A stretch of DNA of 48,065 bases from Phycisphaerales bacterium (GCA_035627955.1 DASPKU010000016.1:1-48065); one strand, 5' to 3'; shown: positions 1 to 8,126, counted from the stretch's first letter. Notes: generated from the letters alone by a model not told the origin. A program made the numbers and translations.

Positions 1-815
1 ATCGTACGCAGCAGCTTGCGATCGACCTCGTCGAAGCCCTGGTCGTCGACCTCGAGCAGCTTCAAGCCGGCACGCGCGACATCGGCCGTGATGTGTCCGT
101 CCGCCCGGACCTGCGCGTAATCACGAACGCGCCGCAGCAGCCGGTTGGCGATCCGCGGCGTGCCGCGTGAGCGCTCCGCAATGGTCTCCAGCGCGCTGCG
201 GTCCGCGCCCGGCACGTTCAGCAGCCGGGACGAGCGCTCGAGAATCGCCAGCAGGTCCGCCCGCGTGTAGTACTGCAGGTGGTGGATCAGCCCGAAGCGG
301 GATCGCAGCGGCGAGCTCAGCATGCCCGCCCGCGTCGTCGCCCCGATCAACGTGAACGGCTTGCACCGCACCTGCACCGTCCGCGCCGCCATGCCGCTGT
401 CGAGCGTCACGTCGATCCGGAAGTCCTCCATCGCCGGGTAGATGAACTCCTCAACCGCGACCGGCAGCCGGTGGATCTCGTCGATGAACAGGATGTCGGC
501 GTGCTGCAGGCGCGTGAGCGCCGCGACCAAGTCTGTGCCCCGTGCAAGGGCCGGCCCGCTCGTAACCGCGATCTTGACGCCCATCTCCTGCGCCAGCACG
601 TGCGCGAGGGTGGTCTTGCCCAGCCCTGGCGGGCCGTGCAGCAGCACGTGCTCCAGCGGCTCCTTGCGGGCCTTGACCGCCTGGATCGCGATCGACACGC
701 GGTCGATGAGTTCGCTCTGGCCCACGTACTCGCTGAGCGCGGTGGGGCGCAGCGCCCAGTTCACCTGCTCATCCTGCGGCGCGGCCTGCGAAGACAGAAG
801 TCGGTCAGTTGCCAA
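1..815 (-). CDS. ruvB: Holliday junction branch migration ATPase RuvB (C-terminus beyond window edge)
   Basis: RuvB is the hexameric AAA+ motor that drives Holliday junction branch migration together with RuvA and RuvC. The translated strand shows Walker A GPPGLGKTTLA, Walker B LFIDEIHRL, the sensor and arginine-finger segment GATTRAGMLSSPLRSRFG, and the start of the winged-helix domain (GTPRIANRLLRRVRDYAQV). About 271 residues are present; the last 60-70 lie outside the window. I chose the TTG start at 815-813 because AAGGGG (826-821) sits 5 nt upstream and the family N-terminus fits. That Shine-Dalgarno touches the stop codon of the gene before it (828-826), so the two genes are probably co-transcribed. 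Confidence 0.95.
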   Translation of the reverse strand, partial: MATDRLLSSQAAPQDEQVNWALRPTALSEYVGQSELIDRVSIAIQAVKARKEPLEHVLLHGPPGLGKTTLAHVLAQEMGVKIAVTSGPALARGTDLVAALTRLQHADILFIDEIHRLPVAVEEFIYPAMEDFRIDVTLDSGMAARTVQVRCKPFTLIGATTRAGMLSSPLRSRFGLIHHLQYYTRADLLAILERSSRLLNVPGADRSALETIAERSRGTPRIANRLLRRVRDYAQVRADGHITADVARAGLKLLEVDDQGFDEVDRKLLRT

Positions 816-825
816 CGGAGCCCCT

Positions 826-2370
826 TTACCGCTTGCCCTTCTCCACCGGCAGGTTCTTGCTCTTCCACAACTGCATCAGCTTCTCCGGCGTGACCGGCTC
901 CCACACGGCGCCGTCGGGCATCTCGGTCCGCAGCAGCTGGCCCTTGCCGTTGTAGTAGCTCACCAGTGCAGGCTTCTTGTCGCTCAGCTTGGTGGTGAGC
1001 TTCCACAGGCCGGGTCTTTCGGCCGGCTGCTCCAGCGTCTCGCGACGGTAGCACACGGTGGACTCATCCGAGAGGTAGCTGTAGAAGCCGTAGTCCATGG
1101 CCGCGCCGCTCTTGAGCAGAATGAGCGGCAGCAGCACTGATTCCACGCGGCTCACATACCCGTCCGCGACGAACACCGGGCGGATCTCCCGCGGCGCCAT
1201 GCCCGTGCCCTCGACCTGCACCACCATGCCGTTGCCGGCGCGGGCGCCGCGCTCGGTCATGGTGTTGACCTGCGTGCCCTTGCGGATGGCGTTCTGCACC
1301 GTCCACGACTCGTCGCCCATGTCAGAGCTGACGAAGTACGAGGCGGTGGTGTCGATGATCACCGCCTTGTCGAGCATCCGCGACTCGATCTGCACAGTGA
1401 AGCCGTCCTGGTTCCCGCCGATCTGCCCCGCGGCCCGGGGGCCGACCTTGGCTGTGATGCGGCGGTAGCCGATCTCGGTCGCATCGGCATCAGCCCCGCT
1501 GGGTGAAGGCTTGTAGCAGCGTTCCCAGCGTTCGGGGTAGGCCGCGATGACTTCCTTCAGCTTCTGCGGCGCGGCGTCCCCGAGCACCTTCTGCCCGGCC
1601 GCGATTGCCGCGGCTCGGGTCAGCATGAGCTTGGCCGGATCCTCAAAGGTCGCCGAGGCGACCGTCGCCTCGTAGATCGACCGTGCCTTGTCGTAAGCGG
1701 CCGGTGTGGTGACCAGCTCGAACACAACGAACTGGTTGGTCCCCGGCTTGAAGATGGTCAACCCGCGGATGATCTCGGGCGAATCGACGGTCGCGCCCGG
1801 TACCGAGAAGTACACCCGCTCGGAATCCATCCCGCCAATGCGGATGGTCTTCCGCTGTTCCAGCAGCTTGCCCTTGAGCCCCGCCAGCTCCAGGTTGTTG
1901 GGGTTGCCCTCCTTTGGCACGAATACCTCGCCCCCCGCATTCCGGAAGTGCTCGGTCACGATCTGGTCGCACACCTCGGCCGCGGTCGTGTCCGAGTTGA
2001 CGACCCGCGGCGTCTGGATGTTCACGATCCAGGTGCTGTTGGAGGTGGTGGGGGTGATCTGGACCGAGCTCTTGCCCCCGGCGGTACTGGCCTGGGCCAG
2101 TGTGTCGATGGGCAGGAACATGCTCAGGCCGACACTCTCGAGCTTCCAGGCGTCGGTCGCAAGCTCAACCGGGGACGGGTTGTACGTGCGGCTGGGCAGG
2201 GAGGGCTGGGCTGCCGGCTGGCCCGCCGGCTGCCCCGAAGGCGCAGGAACTGCCGGAGGCCGCTGCGGCTGCCGCTGGGGAGAGGTCTGGGCCGCCGCGG
2301 CGCCCGCCGCGAGGGCCAGGGCGCAGGCGGTAACGAGCTTCCAGCGGGAGTGGGGGGCGAATCTGGGCAT
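826..2370 (-). CDS. Secreted protein of unknown function, 514 aa
   Basis: I do not recognise a family. The ATG at 2370 is preceded by GGAGAAG and opens a signal peptide (residues 1-27: Arg/Lys n-region, Ala/Leu core, AAAA-QT cleavage region). A Gln/Pro-rich linker follows (about residues 28-55), then a mixed alpha/beta body without transmembrane segments. The reading frame is open upstream to 2517, but that extension would bury the signal peptide. The gene lies 10 nt upstream of ruvB on the same strand. The product is probably extracytoplasmic; the link to DNA repair looks positional only. Confidence 0.75.
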   Translation of the reverse strand: MPRFAPHSRWKLVTACALALAAGAAAAQTSPQRQPQRPPAVPAPSGQPAGQPAAQPSLPSRTYNPSPVELATDAWKLESVGLSMFLPIDTLAQASTAGGKSSVQITPTTSNSTWIVNIQTPRVVNSDTTAAEVCDQIVTEHFRNAGGEVFVPKEGNPNNLELAGLKGKLLEQRKTIRIGGMDSERVYFSVPGATVDSPEIIRGLTIFKPGTNQFVVFELVTTPAAYDKARSIYEATVASATFEDPAKLMLTRAAAIAAGQKVLGDAAPQKLKEVIAAYPERWERCYKPSPSGADADATEIGYRRITAKVGPRAAGQIGGNQDGFTVQIESRMLDKAVIIDTTASYFVSSDMGDESWTVQNAIRKGTQVNTMTERGARAGNGMVVQVEGTGMAPREIRPVFVADGYVSRVESVLLPLILLKSGAAMDYGFYSYLSDESTVCYRRETLEQPAERPGLWKLTTKLSDKKPALVSYYNGKGQLLRTEMPDGAVWEPVTPEKLMQLWKSKNLPVEKGKR

Positions 2371-2544
2371 GGCTTCTCCGGTACGGACCAATGTAGAGAG
2401 TTGGATCGGCCGAAACACGGACCGGCTTGTAGGAATGCTGTTCGGGGTGCCGTCGGGGGTAGGTTGATCACCCCAATGGGCGTGGAAAGCCGCTGTGGGC
2501 GGCCGTTGGAGAGCCAACGTTCAGAAACTGCGAACCCTGCGCAG

Positions 2545-2572
2545 TTGACACGACGGGGGCTGGGTCTATTCT
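2545..2572 (+). promoter_or_regulatory. Sigma-70-type promoter of the S10 ribosomal operon
   Basis: A perfect -35 TTGACA (2545-2550) and -10 TATTCT (2567-2572) are separated by 16 nt. Transcription should start near 2579, giving a leader of about 90 nt before rpsJ. This is the best consensus promoter in the window, as expected for a heavily expressed ribosomal operon. The divergent gene on the minus strand starts at 2370, with a possible minus-strand -10 (TACATT) at 2395-2390. Confidence 0.75.
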
Positions 2573-2577
2573 TCCCT

Positions 2578-2605
2578 CCCGCTTCTCCGGGAGGAGCGGG
2601 TTTTT
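2578..2605 (+). promoter_or_regulatory. Hairpin plus T5 tract at the 5' end of the S10 leader
   Basis: Bases 2578-2600 form a 10-bp stem (CCCGCTTCTC with GAGGAGCGGG, one G-T pair) with a CGG loop, followed by TTTTT at 2601-2605. It has the form of an intrinsic terminator but begins where transcription should start and sits in front of rpsJ, not behind a gene. It could be an attenuator or a 5' stabilising hairpin. No plus-strand gene upstream needs a terminator here. Confidence 0.5.
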
Positions 2606-2669
2606 CGCGCCGTACTTTGGCAAGTAGCACGGGCAGCAGGTTCGGGGACATCCCCCAGGTGGTTTACGA

Positions 2670-2978
2670 ATGACTGGCGGCAAGATTCGAATCCGGATGG
2701 AAGCGTACGACCACCTGGCCCTCGATGCCTCGGCGAAGGAAATCGTCGAGCACGCCAAGCGCACCAACGCGAAGGTCGCGGGTCCCATCCCGCTGCCCAC
2801 CCGCATCGAGCGCTACACCGTCCTCCGCTCCCCGTTCATCGATAAGAAGTCCCGCGAGCAGTTCGAGATCCGCACTCACAAGCGGATCATCGACATCATC
2901 GAGCCCAACGCCCGCACCGTCGAGGCGCTCAACCGGCTCGTGGTCCCCGCGGGTGTGTTCGTGAAGATCAAGGCCTGA
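2670..2978 (+). CDS. rpsJ: 30S ribosomal protein S10
   Basis: S10 is a 30S head protein; in bacteria it also acts as NusE in antitermination. The 102-aa product matches the usual length and carries the conserved segments [48 protein letters not shown] and the C-terminal [16 protein letters not shown] about 7 nt upstream supports the ATG. It is the first gene of the cluster: none of rpsL, rpsG, fusA or tuf lies upstream, and the neighbour on that side runs the other way. Confidence 0.97.
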   Translation: MTGGKIRIRMEAYDHLALDASAKEIVEHAKRTNAKVAGPIPLPTRIERYTVLRSPFIDKKSREQFEIRTHKRIIDIIEPNARTVEALNRLVVPAGVFVKIKA

Positions 2979-3039
2979 GTTTGAAGCCCCTGGAGCACTG
3001 AGCCCCGGGGGTTTTCGTTGGTAGGAAGTCGAGGACGCC

Positions 3040-3726
3040 ATGGGCTTGTCTCTGCTGGGTAAGAAAATCGGTATGACCCGCGTCTACAACGACGCCGGCG
3101 TCAGCGTGCCTGTGACGGTGATCGAGTGCGGTCCCTGCGTGGTGACCCAGCTCCGCACCGCCGAGAAGGACGGCTACTCCGCCGTGCAGATCGGCTACGG
3201 CGAGGTCAAGGCGCGCAACAGCACGATGCCGCTCATCGCGCACGACGTGAAGGCGGGCACCACCCCCAAGCGTCACCACCGCGAGTTCCGCGTTGACGAG
3301 AAGGGCGCCGGCAGCTTCACGCTCGGCCAGACCCTCACCGTCAAGGAGCTCGAGGGCACGATGTTCGTCGACGTCATCGGCCGCAGCAAGGGCAAGGGCT
3401 TCGCCGGCGTGATGAAGCGCTGGCACTTCAAGGGCATGTTCGCCAGCCACGGCACCGAGCGTAAGCACCGGTCCCCCGGCTCGATCGGCTCGCTCTGCTC
3501 CAACCGCGGTTTCGGCGGCGGCCTCAAGAAGGGCAAGAAGATGGCCGGGCACATGGGTGACGAGCGCGTCACCACCCGCAGCCTGGACATCGTCCGCATG
3601 GACCCCGAGAAGAACCTGCTGCTGGTCAAGGGCCCGGTCCCCGGCGGCAAGAACGGTCTCGTTGAGGTCCGCCCCGCGGTTCGCCTGTACAAGAGCAAGG
3701 CGCGGCGCGTGGCAGGGAAGAAGTAA
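3040..3726 (+). CDS. rplC: 50S ribosomal protein L3
   Basis: L3 is an early-assembling 50S protein whose long loop reaches the peptidyl transferase centre. The product (228 aa) begins LLGKKIGMTRVYNDAG and contains KGFAGVMKRWHF and the GSIGSLCSNR / KMAGHMGDERVTTRSLDIVRMD region typical of the family. It is slightly longer than the E. coli protein. The 61-nt spacer after rpsJ contains a GC-rich run, GCCCCGGGGGTTTTC (about 3002-3016), of terminator-like composition but with weak pairing. Confidence 0.97.
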   Translation: MGLSLLGKKIGMTRVYNDAGVSVPVTVIECGPCVVTQLRTAEKDGYSAVQIGYGEVKARNSTMPLIAHDVKAGTTPKRHHREFRVDEKGAGSFTLGQTLTVKELEGTMFVDVIGRSKGKGFAGVMKRWHFKGMFASHGTERKHRSPGSIGSLCSNRGFGGGLKKGKKMAGHMGDERVTTRSLDIVRMDPEKNLLLVKGPVPGGKNGLVEVRPAVRLYKSKARRVAGKK

Positions 3727-4076
3727 GCAGTTTGGTCGCCCCGGCGAGGGCGGCTGCCTAGTATCTCAACCCCCAACCCAGCAATGGGGCTCAAAGGTGA
3801 GTGGGGGATATCAGGAGTTTCGGACAGTTGCAGTCGCCGGCCGCTTGAAAGAGTGATCGGCGAGCCCGGGAGGTCCCGAAGGGGAAACCGCCGGGCAGCG
3901 ACAAACGGTTTGAAGACAGCCGAGTCGATTCCGATCCACCCCGCACGCATGGTGCGTGTACCCGAAGAACTCCTCTTCGGGACTGGAGGCTGAGACGGAT
4001 AGGCGGCAGACGACGCGAAGGCGTGGGCAGCATGGCCCGCCCGGAACGTCAGGCGTCAGACGAGGTGGAAGACACG
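3727..4076 (+). promoter_or_regulatory. 350-nt spacer before rplD: candidate structured leader RNA
   Basis: This gap is several times longer than any other inside the cluster and has no convincing ORF. A possible -10 (TAGTAT, 3759-3764) would start a separate transcript. The RNA can fold into a three-way junction: P1 GTCGC/GCGAC (3833-3837 with 3898-3902), P2 GCCG/CGGC (3840-3843 with 3858-3861), and P3 GCCCGG/CCGGGC (3864-3869 with 3891-3896) enclosing GGT/ACC and CCC/GGG. A separate perfect 8-bp hairpin (CCCGAAGA/TCTTCGGG) spans 3961-3981. L4 autoregulates its operon in E. coli through a leader RNA; whether this is an analogue is inference. Confidence 0.45.
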
Positions 4077-4775
4077 ATGAATGTCCCCGTCTACAACATG
4101 CAGGGCAAAGAAGTTGCCCAGTTCTCCATCGACGAGAAGTCCCTTGGCGGCGAGATCAACGCTTCGCTGATCAAGCAGGCGTACGTCCGCTACCACGCGA
4201 ACCTCCGCCAGGGCTCCGCCCGCACCAAGAACCGCACCGAGGTCGAGGGCTCGACCCGCAAGATCTACAAGCAGAAGGGCACCGGCAACGCCCGTCACGG
4301 CGACCGCAAGGCCAACCTCTTCAAGGGCGGTGGCCACGGCCACTCCAAGAAGCGGACCCGCGAGGACTACCGCCTCGACATGCCCAAGAAGATGCGGCGC
4401 AAGGCCAACCGCAACGCGCTGCTCTCCAAGCTGATGGACAACGAGGTCCGCATCGTCGACGGCATCTCCTTCAAGGAGCCCAAGACGAAGGCTTTCCAGC
4501 AGTTCCTGGAGGCCGTGAAGGTCGACCGCTCCGCCCTGGTCGCCCTGCCCATGGACGACGCCGCCTCCGAGAGTGCCCGCAAGAGCGGCCGCAACATGGA
4601 GGACGTGAGCCTGGTCCGCGTCGATCAGCTCAACTGCTTCAACATGCTCAACCACCGGTACCTGGTCATCAGCAAGGCCGACCTCGAGGCCTGGCTGAAG
4701 GGCCCCGTTTCCCAGACCGGTAAGGACGCCAAGATCAACCCGCTCGGCCGCACGGCCAAGGTGGAGGTGGCCTGA
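4077..4775 (+). CDS. rplD: 50S ribosomal protein L4
   Basis: L4 binds 23S rRNA domain I and lines the exit tunnel; in E. coli it also represses the S10 operon. The product (232 aa) has the extended-loop signature RQGSARTKNRTEVEGSTRKI followed by KQKGTGNARHG, and the C-terminal globular half. The ATG at 4077 follows GAGGTGG (4062-4068) and matches the family N-terminus (MNVPVYNMQGKEV). An in-frame ATG at 4023 is less likely. The stop overlaps the rplW start by 1 nt (TGATG). Confidence 0.95.
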   Translation: MNVPVYNMQGKEVAQFSIDEKSLGGEINASLIKQAYVRYHANLRQGSARTKNRTEVEGSTRKIYKQKGTGNARHGDRKANLFKGGGHGHSKKRTREDYRLDMPKKMRRKANRNALLSKLMDNEVRIVDGISFKEPKTKAFQQFLEAVKVDRSALVALPMDDAASESARKSGRNMEDVSLVRVDQLNCFNMLNHRYLVISKADLEAWLKGPVSQTGKDAKINPLGRTAKVEVA

Positions 4776-5065
4776 TGCCCGCCAACGTTGACCCCATCTA
4801 CGTCATCAAGAAGCCGCTGCTCTCCGAGAAGAGCACCTACGCGATGAACGAGTACAAGCTCTACGCGTTCGAGGTGGACCCCCGCGCCACCAAGGACGAG
4901 ATCAAGAACGCCATCGAGCAGATCTACAAGGTCCGCGTCGAGGCCGTGAACACGCAGGTGCGCAAGCACCGCTCCCGCATGCTGAAGTACGGCATGCAGC
5001 AGCCGGCCAACACGAAGAAGGCCACCGTCCGCCTGCACCCCGAGGACTCCATCGAGCTCTTCTGA
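4775..5065 (+). CDS. rplW: 50S ribosomal protein L23
   Basis: L23 lies at the tunnel exit and is the docking site for trigger factor and SRP. The 96-aa product shows IKKPLLSEKSTYAMNE, the loop KVRVEAVNTQVRKHRSRM and the terminal TVRLHPEDSIELF, a normal bacterial L23. It overlaps rplD by 1 nt, so translation is probably coupled. Confidence 0.95.
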   Translation: MPANVDPIYVIKKPLLSEKSTYAMNEYKLYAFEVDPRATKDEIKNAIEQIYKVRVEAVNTQVRKHRSRMLKYGMQQPANTKKATVRLHPEDSIELF

Positions 5066-5112
5066 GCTGACGCCCGACTGAGCGAAGCCAGTTCGAAGAG
5101 AAGGACCCAGCC

Positions 5113-5970
5113 ATGCCCATCCGTGTTTACAAGAAGACCTCCGCCGGGCGCCGCAACGCCTCGGTGAACGAGCACGCGGAAGTCACCAAGAACTTCCCGG
5201 AGAAGTCGCTGCTGGCCCCCCTGCCCAAGACCGGCGGGCGCAACCACAGCGGCAAGATCACCTCCCGCGGCATCGGCGGCGGCGTCAAGAAGATGTACCG
5301 CATGATCGACTTCAAGCGTCGCGACCGCGACGGCATCGAAGGCAAGGTCATCGGCATCGAGTACGACCCCAACCGCTCCTGCCACATCGCCCTGATCGAG
5401 TACACCGACGGCGTCCGCCGCTACATCCCCTCGCCCGAGGGCCTCAAGGACGGCCAGACCATCCTGACCTCCAGCACCGAGGCGATCGAGCCGGCCATCG
5501 GCAACTCCATGGCCCTCCGCTTCGTGCCCACCGGCCTGGACGTGCACTGCGTCGAGCTCGAGAAGGGTCGCGGCGCCAAGATCTGCCGCTCCGCGGGCAC
5601 CTACTGCAAGATGAGCAACAAGGAGGGTGACTACGCGACCCTCACCTTCCCCAGCGGCGAAGTCCGCCGGGTCCCGCTCGACTGCCGCTGCACCATCGGC
5701 AAGGTTGGGAACCCCGACCACCGCCTCCGCAAGCTCGGCAAGGCCGGCCTCTCCCGCCTGATGGGCATCCGCCCGATCACCCGCGGCGTCGCCAAGAGCC
5801 ACCACGCCCACCCGCTGGGCGGCGGCTCGGGCCGCAGCAAGGGCAACCGTCCGCTCGCCGGCCCCACCGGCGTGCACGCCAAGGGCGGCAACACGCGTAA
5901 CCGCAAGAAGCACTCCACCAAGCTGATCATCCGCCGCCGCGTCAGCAAGCGCTACGGCCAGAAGAAGTAA
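5113..5970 (+). CDS. rplB: 50S ribosomal protein L2 with an atypical peptidyl-transferase loop
   Basis: L2 joins the subunits and supports peptidyl transferase activity. The 285-aa product has the N-terminal KTSAGRRNASVNEH region, GGRNHSGKITSRGIGGG, the SH3-like core and the basic C-terminus. The loop that usually reads MNPVDHPHGGGEG reads KSHHAHPLGGGSG here (residues 228-240). His233 aligns with E. coli His229, but the flanking Asp and second His (E. coli 228 and 231) are replaced by Ala232 and Leu235. The rest of the protein looks intact and sits in its normal place, so it should be the working L2. Confidence 0.95.
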   Translation: MPIRVYKKTSAGRRNASVNEHAEVTKNFPEKSLLAPLPKTGGRNHSGKITSRGIGGGVKKMYRMIDFKRRDRDGIEGKVIGIEYDPNRSCHIALIEYTDGVRRYIPSPEGLKDGQTILTSSTEAIEPAIGNSMALRFVPTGLDVHCVELEKGRGAKICRSAGTYCKMSNKEGDYATLTFPSGEVRRVPLDCRCTIGKVGNPDHRLRKLGKAGLSRLMGIRPITRGVAKSHHAHPLGGGSGRSKGNRPLAGPTGVHAKGGNTRNRKKHSTKLIIRRRVSKRYGQKK

Positions 5971-5985
5971 TCCAGGGACACGCAC

Positions 5986-6282
5986 ATGGGACGCAGCCTC
6001 AAGAAAGGTCCGTTCGTCGATGAGAAGCTCTACCGCAAGGTGGAGAAGCTCAATGCCAGCCGCCGTCGCGAGCCCATCAAGACCTGGGCCCGCCGCAGCA
6101 CGATCGTTCCCGAGTTCATCGGGCACACGTTCAAGGTGCACAACGGCAAGGCGTTCCTCGACGTGTTCGTGACCGAGGACATGGTCGGGCACAAGCTCGG
6201 CGAGTTCAGCATCTCCCGCACCTTCCGCGGGCACACGAACAAGAAGGAAGGCATCGAGGGCGCCGCCGCCGCGAAGTCCTAA
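5986..6282 (+). CDS. rpsS: 30S ribosomal protein S19
   Basis: S19 forms part of the 30S head with S13 and contacts the inter-subunit bridge. The 98-aa product starts [14 protein letters not shown] and contains [19 protein letters not shown] and [16 protein letters not shown], all hallmark segments. The spacer after it contains an 8-bp hairpin (GCCGGCCC / GGGCCGGC, 6300-6319) just ahead of the rplV ribosome binding site. Confidence 0.96.
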   Translation: MGRSLKKGPFVDEKLYRKVEKLNASRRREPIKTWARRSTIVPEFIGHTFKVHNGKAFLDVFVTEDMVGHKLGEFSISRTFRGHTNKKEGIEGAAAAKS

Positions 6283-6335
6283 AGCACGTCGTTCAACCCG
6301 CCGGCCCGCTGGGGCCGGCAGACGAGGGCCTACCC

Positions 6336-6899
6336 GTGAGGATTCAAGGAAAGAAGCTCAAGCAGCGTGCCCAGCAGGCCGGGATCACTCCCGAGCAGCT
6401 GGCGCAGGCGATCGCCGACGAGAACCTGAAGGTCGACCGGGCCCTCAGCGCGGTCAACAACTGGATGGTCGGCCGCGATCACCCGCGCTGCAAGGCGCCG
6501 ATGATCAGCAAGATGGCCGGCGTCCTGGGCTGCGAAGCCAAGGACATCGCCGCCTTCACCAGCAAGGTCAACGGCCACCGCGGCAGCCCCCGCAAGGCGG
6601 GCCTCATCGCCGGCCTGATCCGCGGCAAGGACGTCATCGCCGCCCAGGACCTGCTGAACTTCAACACCAAGAAGGCCGCGGTGAACTTCAAGAAGGCCCT
6701 GAACGCGGCTATCACCGACGCCGAGCAGGCCGGCGCCGACACGACTCAGCTCTTCGTGAGCGAGAGCCGCGTCGACAACGGCCCGGTCATCAAGCGGTTC
6801 CAGCCCAAGGACCGCGGTCGTGCCCACCAGATTCTGAAGCCGTTGGCTCACATCACCATCAGCGTTGAAGAGCGCTCCGCGAAGGCGGGGGCGAGGTAA
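6336..6899 (+). CDS. rplV: 50S ribosomal protein L22 with an N-terminal helix-turn-helix domain
   Basis: Residues about 79-187 are a complete L22 (GHRGSPRKAGLIAGLIRGK through RGRAHQILKPLAHITISVEE), which lines the exit tunnel. Residues about 5-72 precede it and look like a Cro/C1 (XRE) fold: helix 1 LKQRAQQAG, helix 2 TPEQLAQAI, recognition-type helix RALSAVNNWMVGRDHP, helix 4 MISKMAGVLGCEAKDI. E. coli L22 is only 110 aa. The GTG at 6336 is backed by GAGGG (6324-6328), and the extension is one open frame of normal composition. A start inside the frame would leave a spacer of nearly 300 nt. The function of the extra domain is unknown. Confidence 0.9.
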   Translation: MRIQGKKLKQRAQQAGITPEQLAQAIADENLKVDRALSAVNNWMVGRDHPRCKAPMISKMAGVLGCEAKDIAAFTSKVNGHRGSPRKAGLIAGLIRGKDVIAAQDLLNFNTKKAAVNFKKALNAAITDAEQAGADTTQLFVSESRVDNGPVIKRFQPKDRGRAHQILKPLAHITISVEERSAKAGAR

Positions 6900-6901
6900 G
6901 C

Positions 6902-7603
6902 ATGGGACAGAAGACGCATCCATTCGGTCTGCGGCTCGGGATCACCGAGGCTCACAAGAGCCGCTGGTACGCCCCCAAGGCTCTCTACGGCGAGCTCCTC
7001 GTCGAGGACGAGAAGATCCGCAAGTGGCTCGACAAGCGCCTCAACCGCAGGCCCCCAAACGCCGCGGTGAGCGACATCCACATCGAGCGCACGCGTGAAG
7101 AGCTCAAGGTCATCATCAAGACGGCCCGCCCGGGCCTGGTGATCGGCCCCAAGGGCGCCGAGGTCGAGCGCATGACCGAGGAGCTCCAGTACATGACGGG
7201 CCGCAAGGTCGCGATCTCGATCATCGAGATCAAGAACGCGGACCTCGACCCCAACCTCATCGGTGAGGCGGTCGCGGAGCAGCTCGTGAAGCGGGCCAGC
7301 TTCCGTCGCGTCGTCAAGATGAAGTGCGAGGCCGCGATGACGGCCGGCGCCAAGGGCGTCAAGGTCCAGATCAGCGGCCGCCTGGGCGGGGCTGAGATGA
7401 GCCGCGTGCTCGCCGTGCGTCTGGGCTCGCTGCCCCTCTCCACGCTGCAGGCGCGGGTGGAGTACGGGTTCGCCGAGGCGCGGACCACCTACGGCGTGAT
7501 CGGCGTGAAGGTGTGGGTCTACAAGGGCATGTACACGACCGAGGCCGACGAGAACACCTCGAACGCCGCCGGCGGTCGCGCCCGGGCCCGTGGTCGCAAG
7601 TAA
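6902..7603 (+). CDS. rpsC: 30S ribosomal protein S3
   Basis: S3 lines the mRNA entry channel of the 30S head. The 233-aa product starts GQKTHPFGLRLGI, carries the KH-type RNA-binding motif (ARPGLVIGPKGAEVERM) and the C-terminal domain (QISGRLGGAEMSRV, GVIGVKVWVYKG). It begins 2 nt after the rplV stop. Confidence 0.96.
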   Translation: MGQKTHPFGLRLGITEAHKSRWYAPKALYGELLVEDEKIRKWLDKRLNRRPPNAAVSDIHIERTREELKVIIKTARPGLVIGPKGAEVERMTEELQYMTGRKVAISIIEIKNADLDPNLIGEAVAEQLVKRASFRRVVKMKCEAAMTAGAKGVKVQISGRLGGAEMSRVLAVRLGSLPLSTLQARVEYGFAEARTTYGVIGVKVWVYKGMYTTEADENTSNAAGGRARARGRK

Positions 7604-7653
7604 AAAAGTTTCGACTGATTCGGGGCGGCCGCTAGCCCCGTGGAGTGTGTCCG

Positions 7654-8073
7654 ATGGCGTTGATGCCGAAGAGAGTCAAGTACCGCAAGGAAATGCGGCG
7701 GGTCCGCCCCCGCAAGGCCACCAAGGGCAACTACGTGGCCTTCGGTGACTACGGCCTGCAGGCCCTCGAGGGCGCGTGGGTCCCCGGCAACGTGCTCGAG
7801 GCCGGTCGTATCGCCGCGATGCACTTCGTCAAGCGCGAGGGCAAGCTGTTCATCCGCGTCTTCCCGGACAAGCCCATCTCCAAGAAGCCCCTCGAGACCC
7901 GAATGGGTACGGGCAAGGCCGATGTGGACTACTGGGCGGCCCGCGTGAAGCCCGGCACCATGCTGTTCGAGATGGCCGGCGTGCCCGAGCAGACGGCCAA
8001 GCTCGCCCTCCTCCGCGTGGCGATGAAGATGCCCGTCAAGTGCCGGTTCGTCGGCCGCCGCGTCCGCGTGTAA
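7654..8073 (+). CDS. rplP: 50S ribosomal protein L16
   Basis: L16 organises tRNA binding near the peptidyl transferase and GTPase centres. The 139-aa product has [13 protein letters not shown], the arch region with [29 protein letters not shown], and the C-terminal KMPVKCRFV. The ATG at 7654 is 8 nt after GGAG (7642-7645). A 6-bp hairpin (CGGGGC / GCCCCG, 7621-7640) lies immediately upstream. Confidence 0.95.
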   Translation: MALMPKRVKYRKEMRRVRPRKATKGNYVAFGDYGLQALEGAWVPGNVLEAGRIAAMHFVKREGKLFIRVFPDKPISKKPLETRMGTGKADVDYWAARVKPGTMLFEMAGVPEQTAKLALLRVAMKMPVKCRFVGRRVRV

Positions 8074-8126
8074 AGCAAACCGCGCCGCGGGCCTCCCCGG
8101 CGATCAAGTCCGATCGGAGTTGGATC

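Noticed and set aside
2979-3039. Terminator between rpsJ and rplC
   Set aside because: The GCCCCGGGGGTTTT run has terminator-like composition, but the stem is too short or needs mismatches and a long loop.
3833-3902. Cyclic-di-GMP or cobalamin riboswitch in the rplC-rplD spacer
   Set aside because: The fold has three arms and a GAAAGAG stretch, but the conserved core nucleotides of either riboswitch class are missing, and the gene context is ribosomal.
3956-4723. Long open frame overlapping rplD in another frame
   Set aside because: It is Arg/Gly/Pro-rich shadow coding from high GC; rplD in the other frame is certain.
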